From assembly GCF_019083995.1 (NCBI RefSeq), contig NZ_JAHRCU010000014.1, forward strand, positions 84,460-148,459: a stretch of DNA of 64,000 nucleotides, in the 5' to 3' direction. This document shows, piece by piece, positions 62,162 through 64,000 of this stretch (the first letter of the stretch is position 1; the number at the start of each line of letters is the position of its first letter). The translations under genes were made by a program, and so were the position numbers. The notes under the pieces are model-generated. The model worked only from the letters and a program-made list of their open reading frames with translations. It was not told the origin of the DNA and searched no databases. The stretch comes from Roseococcus sp. SDR (GTDB lineage Bacteria; Pseudomonadota; Alphaproteobacteria; Acetobacterales; Acetobacteraceae).

Positions 62162-63526
62162 TTGCCCAGCTTCCTCATCCCCCCCATCGCCATCCTCCTC
62201 AGCGGCCTCGCCGCCATCGCGGTGCTGCTCGCAGCCCGCCTCGCCGGGCTCGGTTTCGCGCCCCTCGCCGGCCAGCCCGCCAGCCTCGCCGCCCTGCTCG
62301 TCTTCCTGGTCGGCCTCGGCTTCGCCGGCTTCCTCTGGTGGCTGGCGTCGCGCTGCTTCACCCTGCTGCGCGACCCCGCCACCACGCCCGAACAGCTCTC
62401 CGCCCTGCGCGACCTGCCGCTCGCCCTCCCCGAGGGCACGGTGCGCGCGCTGCTGGCGCTCATCGTCGGCGTCATCGGCCTGCCGCTGCTGCTCTTCAGC
62501 CAGAGCCTGGCGCTGAATGACGCCATCGCCGGCTATGTGAACGGGATCATCGCCGGCGTCTTCGGCTATTATTTCGGCGCGCGATCCACCGGCCCCGAGG
62601 CCCAGGCCGCCCGCCGCCTCGGCGAGGCGCTGGAGGGCCAGACCCGCGCCAACGAGGCGCTGCGCCAAAGCGAGGCCGCCGCGCGCGAGGCCGCTGCCCA
62701 GGCCGCGCAGCCCGCCCAGATGGGCCAGGCCATCGCCCGGCTGGAAGGCCAGCTCGGCGTCGCCCGCATCCTGGTCCAGCGCATCGGCCCCGCCCTGCCC
62801 GCCGGCCTGATCCCCCCCCAGGCCGAGGCGCTGCTCGCCGGGGCCGAGCAGGCACTGGCCACCGCCCGCAGCCTGCCCGACCTCGGCGCCATCCAGGCCG
62901 CGACCGCCGCGCTCACCGGCCGGGACGGCCCCCTCCCCGCCCTGCTCCGCGCCGCCGCCCCCCTGCTGCCCGCCGCGGCCGGCGGCCCGCTCGCCGGGAT
63001 CGCGCTGCTGCTCGGCCTCGGCTGGAACCTGGGCGCCGCCGCCTGGCGCCGCTTCCGTGCCCGCCTGCTCGACTCGCCGCATGACCCGGCGCTCTTCGAC
63101 CCCGGCGCCATCACCCCCGCCTCGGCCGAGCTGCGCCTCGCTGAGGCGCCGATCTTCGCGCGGATCTTCACGCCGCGCCTGGCCGAGCCCGGCTTCCTCG
63201 CCACCTTGCTCGACACCTGCCTCCGCCCCGATGCGGCCGCCCTGCTCTGGGCCCGCTTCCCCGGCTTCGCCAATCCGGCCGAGGCGGAAGCGGGCTTGTC
63301 CGAATTCCGCCGCGCCCTGCTGGAGGATCGCGTCCAGGGCGACCTCCCGCCCGAGCTGGTCGGCCGCGTCGCCGCCGGGCTCGGCCAGCCCGCCGCCACG
63401 CCCAGCCTGCCGCAGGCAGGGCCGGAGGAGGCCAGGGCCGCGCTGCAGGCCCTTACCCTGCTGCTGAGCGAACTGCGCGAGTCCCGCACCGACCCCGTGC
63501 CCCTGCTGCGGGAGCTCACGCCATGA
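62162..63526 (+). CDS. multi-pass membrane protein under an SOS box, function unknown
   Basis: A 454-residue protein starting with TTG. Four N-terminal hydrophobic segments (about residues 4-27, 40-63, 92-113, 122-141); the last pair, EGTVRALLALIVGVIGLPLLLF to GIIAGVFGYYFGARS, looks like a membrane hairpin ending in YFGxR. A coiled-coil-like region (145-200, Ala/Glu/Gln) and possibly another membrane segment (GGPLAGIALLLGLGWNLGAAAW, about 278-299) follow, then a soluble helical C-terminus. Not recognised. It is coupled (ATGA) to a lipoprotein gene and sits under the LexA box at 62116, suggesting DNA-damage induction. Function unknown. Confidence 0.65.
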   Translation: MPSFLIPPIAILLSGLAAIAVLLAARLAGLGFAPLAGQPASLAALLVFLVGLGFAGFLWWLASRCFTLLRDPATTPEQLSALRDLPLALPEGTVRALLALIVGVIGLPLLLFSQSLALNDAIAGYVNGIIAGVFGYYFGARSTGPEAQAARRLGEALEGQTRANEALRQSEAAAREAAAQAAQPAQMGQAIARLEGQLGVARILVQRIGPALPAGLIPPQAEALLAGAEQALATARSLPDLGAIQAATAALTGRDGPLPALLRAAAPLLPAAAGGPLAGIALLLGLGWNLGAAAWRRFRARLLDSPHDPALFDPGAITPASAELRLAEAPIFARIFTPRLAEPGFLATLLDTCLRPDAAALLWARFPGFANPAEAEAGLSEFRRALLEDRVQGDLPPELVGRVAAGLGQPAATPSLPQAGPEEARAALQALTLLLSELRESRTDPVPLLRELTP

Positions 63527-64000
63527 GGATCGCCCTCCTCCTCCTGCTCGCCGCCTGCACGCCGGTCGCGGCCCTGCTCGACCCGCCGCTCGCGCAGCTC
63601 GCCCGCTGGGAACACGCCACCCCGGCCGAGATCGCCGCCGAGTCCGTCACCTGCCCGCCAGGCCACCCGGCCTGCGCCCGCCTGCACAGCCGCCGCGCCG
63701 AGGCCTGCATGTCCCTCGCCATGGCGGCACGGGCACCCGGCGCCGCCTGCCCCGGCGCGCGCGATCACCTGCCCTGCGCGGCGGAAGCCTATGCCGCGGC
63801 CCGCGCCCTGACGCCGAGCCCGGCCCTGGCTGCCGGCGAAGCCCAGGCCCGGCTCTGCCTCGCCGAATTCCTCACCCCCGCCGAGGCCGCGGCCGAAGTG
63901 GCGCGCGCCGCGCCCGCCATCGCCGCATCGCCCCCGCCCCGCGCGGCGCTCCTCGGCGCCCGCGCCGCCCTCATCGCCGCCCGCCCCGGCCCGGGCACGG
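63523..64000 (+). CDS. lipoprotein, C-terminus beyond the window
   Basis: At least 159 residues, open at the window end. MRIALLLLLAACTPVAALLDPP is a lipoprotein signal (LLAAC, Cys12). The mature part is cysteine-containing (VTCPPGHPACARL, EACMSL, GAACPGARDHLPCA, ARLCLAEF) and Ala-rich helical, like a TPR-type solenoid. Its ATG overlaps the preceding stop by four bases, so it belongs to the same SOS-box transcript. Not recognised. Confidence 0.6.
   Translation, partial: MRIALLLLLAACTPVAALLDPPLAQLARWEHATPAEIAAESVTCPPGHPACARLHSRRAEACMSLAMAARAPGAACPGARDHLPCAAEAYAAARALTPSPALAAGEAQARLCLAEFLTPAEAAAEVARAAPAIAASPPPRAALLGARAALIAARPGPGT

Overview
The window reads as chromosomal DNA of a very GC-rich alphaproteobacterium, most likely an aerobic, PQQ-making member of the Acetobacteraceae (Roseomonas-like). 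The basis is the overall GC, the intact pqqABCDE operon, a cobalamin-riboswitch-controlled metE, the mdh-sucCD-sucAB gene order, an alphaproteobacterial-type LexA box (GAAC-N7-GAAC), two Bug/TctC solute-binding proteins, and many GTG starts with 4-base ATGA/GTGA couplings. Genus is inference; there is no rRNA or other phylogenetic marker to read. I found no rRNA, tRNA, CRISPR array or prophage.

Layout. 1-10 kb: a cut-off secreted protein, a 52-bp tandem repeat array, then a long minus-strand acyl-CoA catabolism block (CoA-transferase subunits, two acyl-CoA dehydrogenases, enoyl-CoA hydratase, thioredoxin-fold isomerase, amidase) punctuated by palindromic repeats; then a vapBC pair and a PEP-mutase-like enzyme. 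10-19 kb: a parDE-type pair bracketed by matching REP-like palindromes, an orphan transposase-N-terminus gene with a leaderless-looking promoter, der, bamB and its TPR partner, lipoproteins, a glutamine amidotransferase and dihydroorotase. 19-22 kb: two DUF1289 genes around a cobalamin riboswitch, then metE. 22-31 kb: a Bug protein, an ABC-2 exporter, an asparagine-synthetase-like gene and four glycosyltransferases (LPS core type), then ygfZ and a small methyltransferase. 32-38 kb: a complete tripartite RND efflux operon. 38-49 kb: TCA genes (mdh, phosphoesterase, sucC, sucD, then sucA, sucB), split by an AT-richer 1.25-kb island bounded by a duplicated sucD 3' end. 49-52 kb: four tandem paralogues of a six-cysteine secreted protein. 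52-60 kb: YrdC-like protein, second Bug protein, zapE, pqqEDCBA and a chemoreceptor with a C-terminal PilZ domain. 60-64 kb: asd, an SH3-like protein, and a two-gene membrane protein/lipoprotein unit whose promoter carries a perfect LexA half-site pair; it runs off the window.

The strongest leads for something undescribed are the SOS-box-controlled membrane protein/lipoprotein unit at the right end, the island inserted at the end of sucD, and the four-copy cysteine-rich secreted family. Everything else is largely housekeeping with ordinary operon logic.
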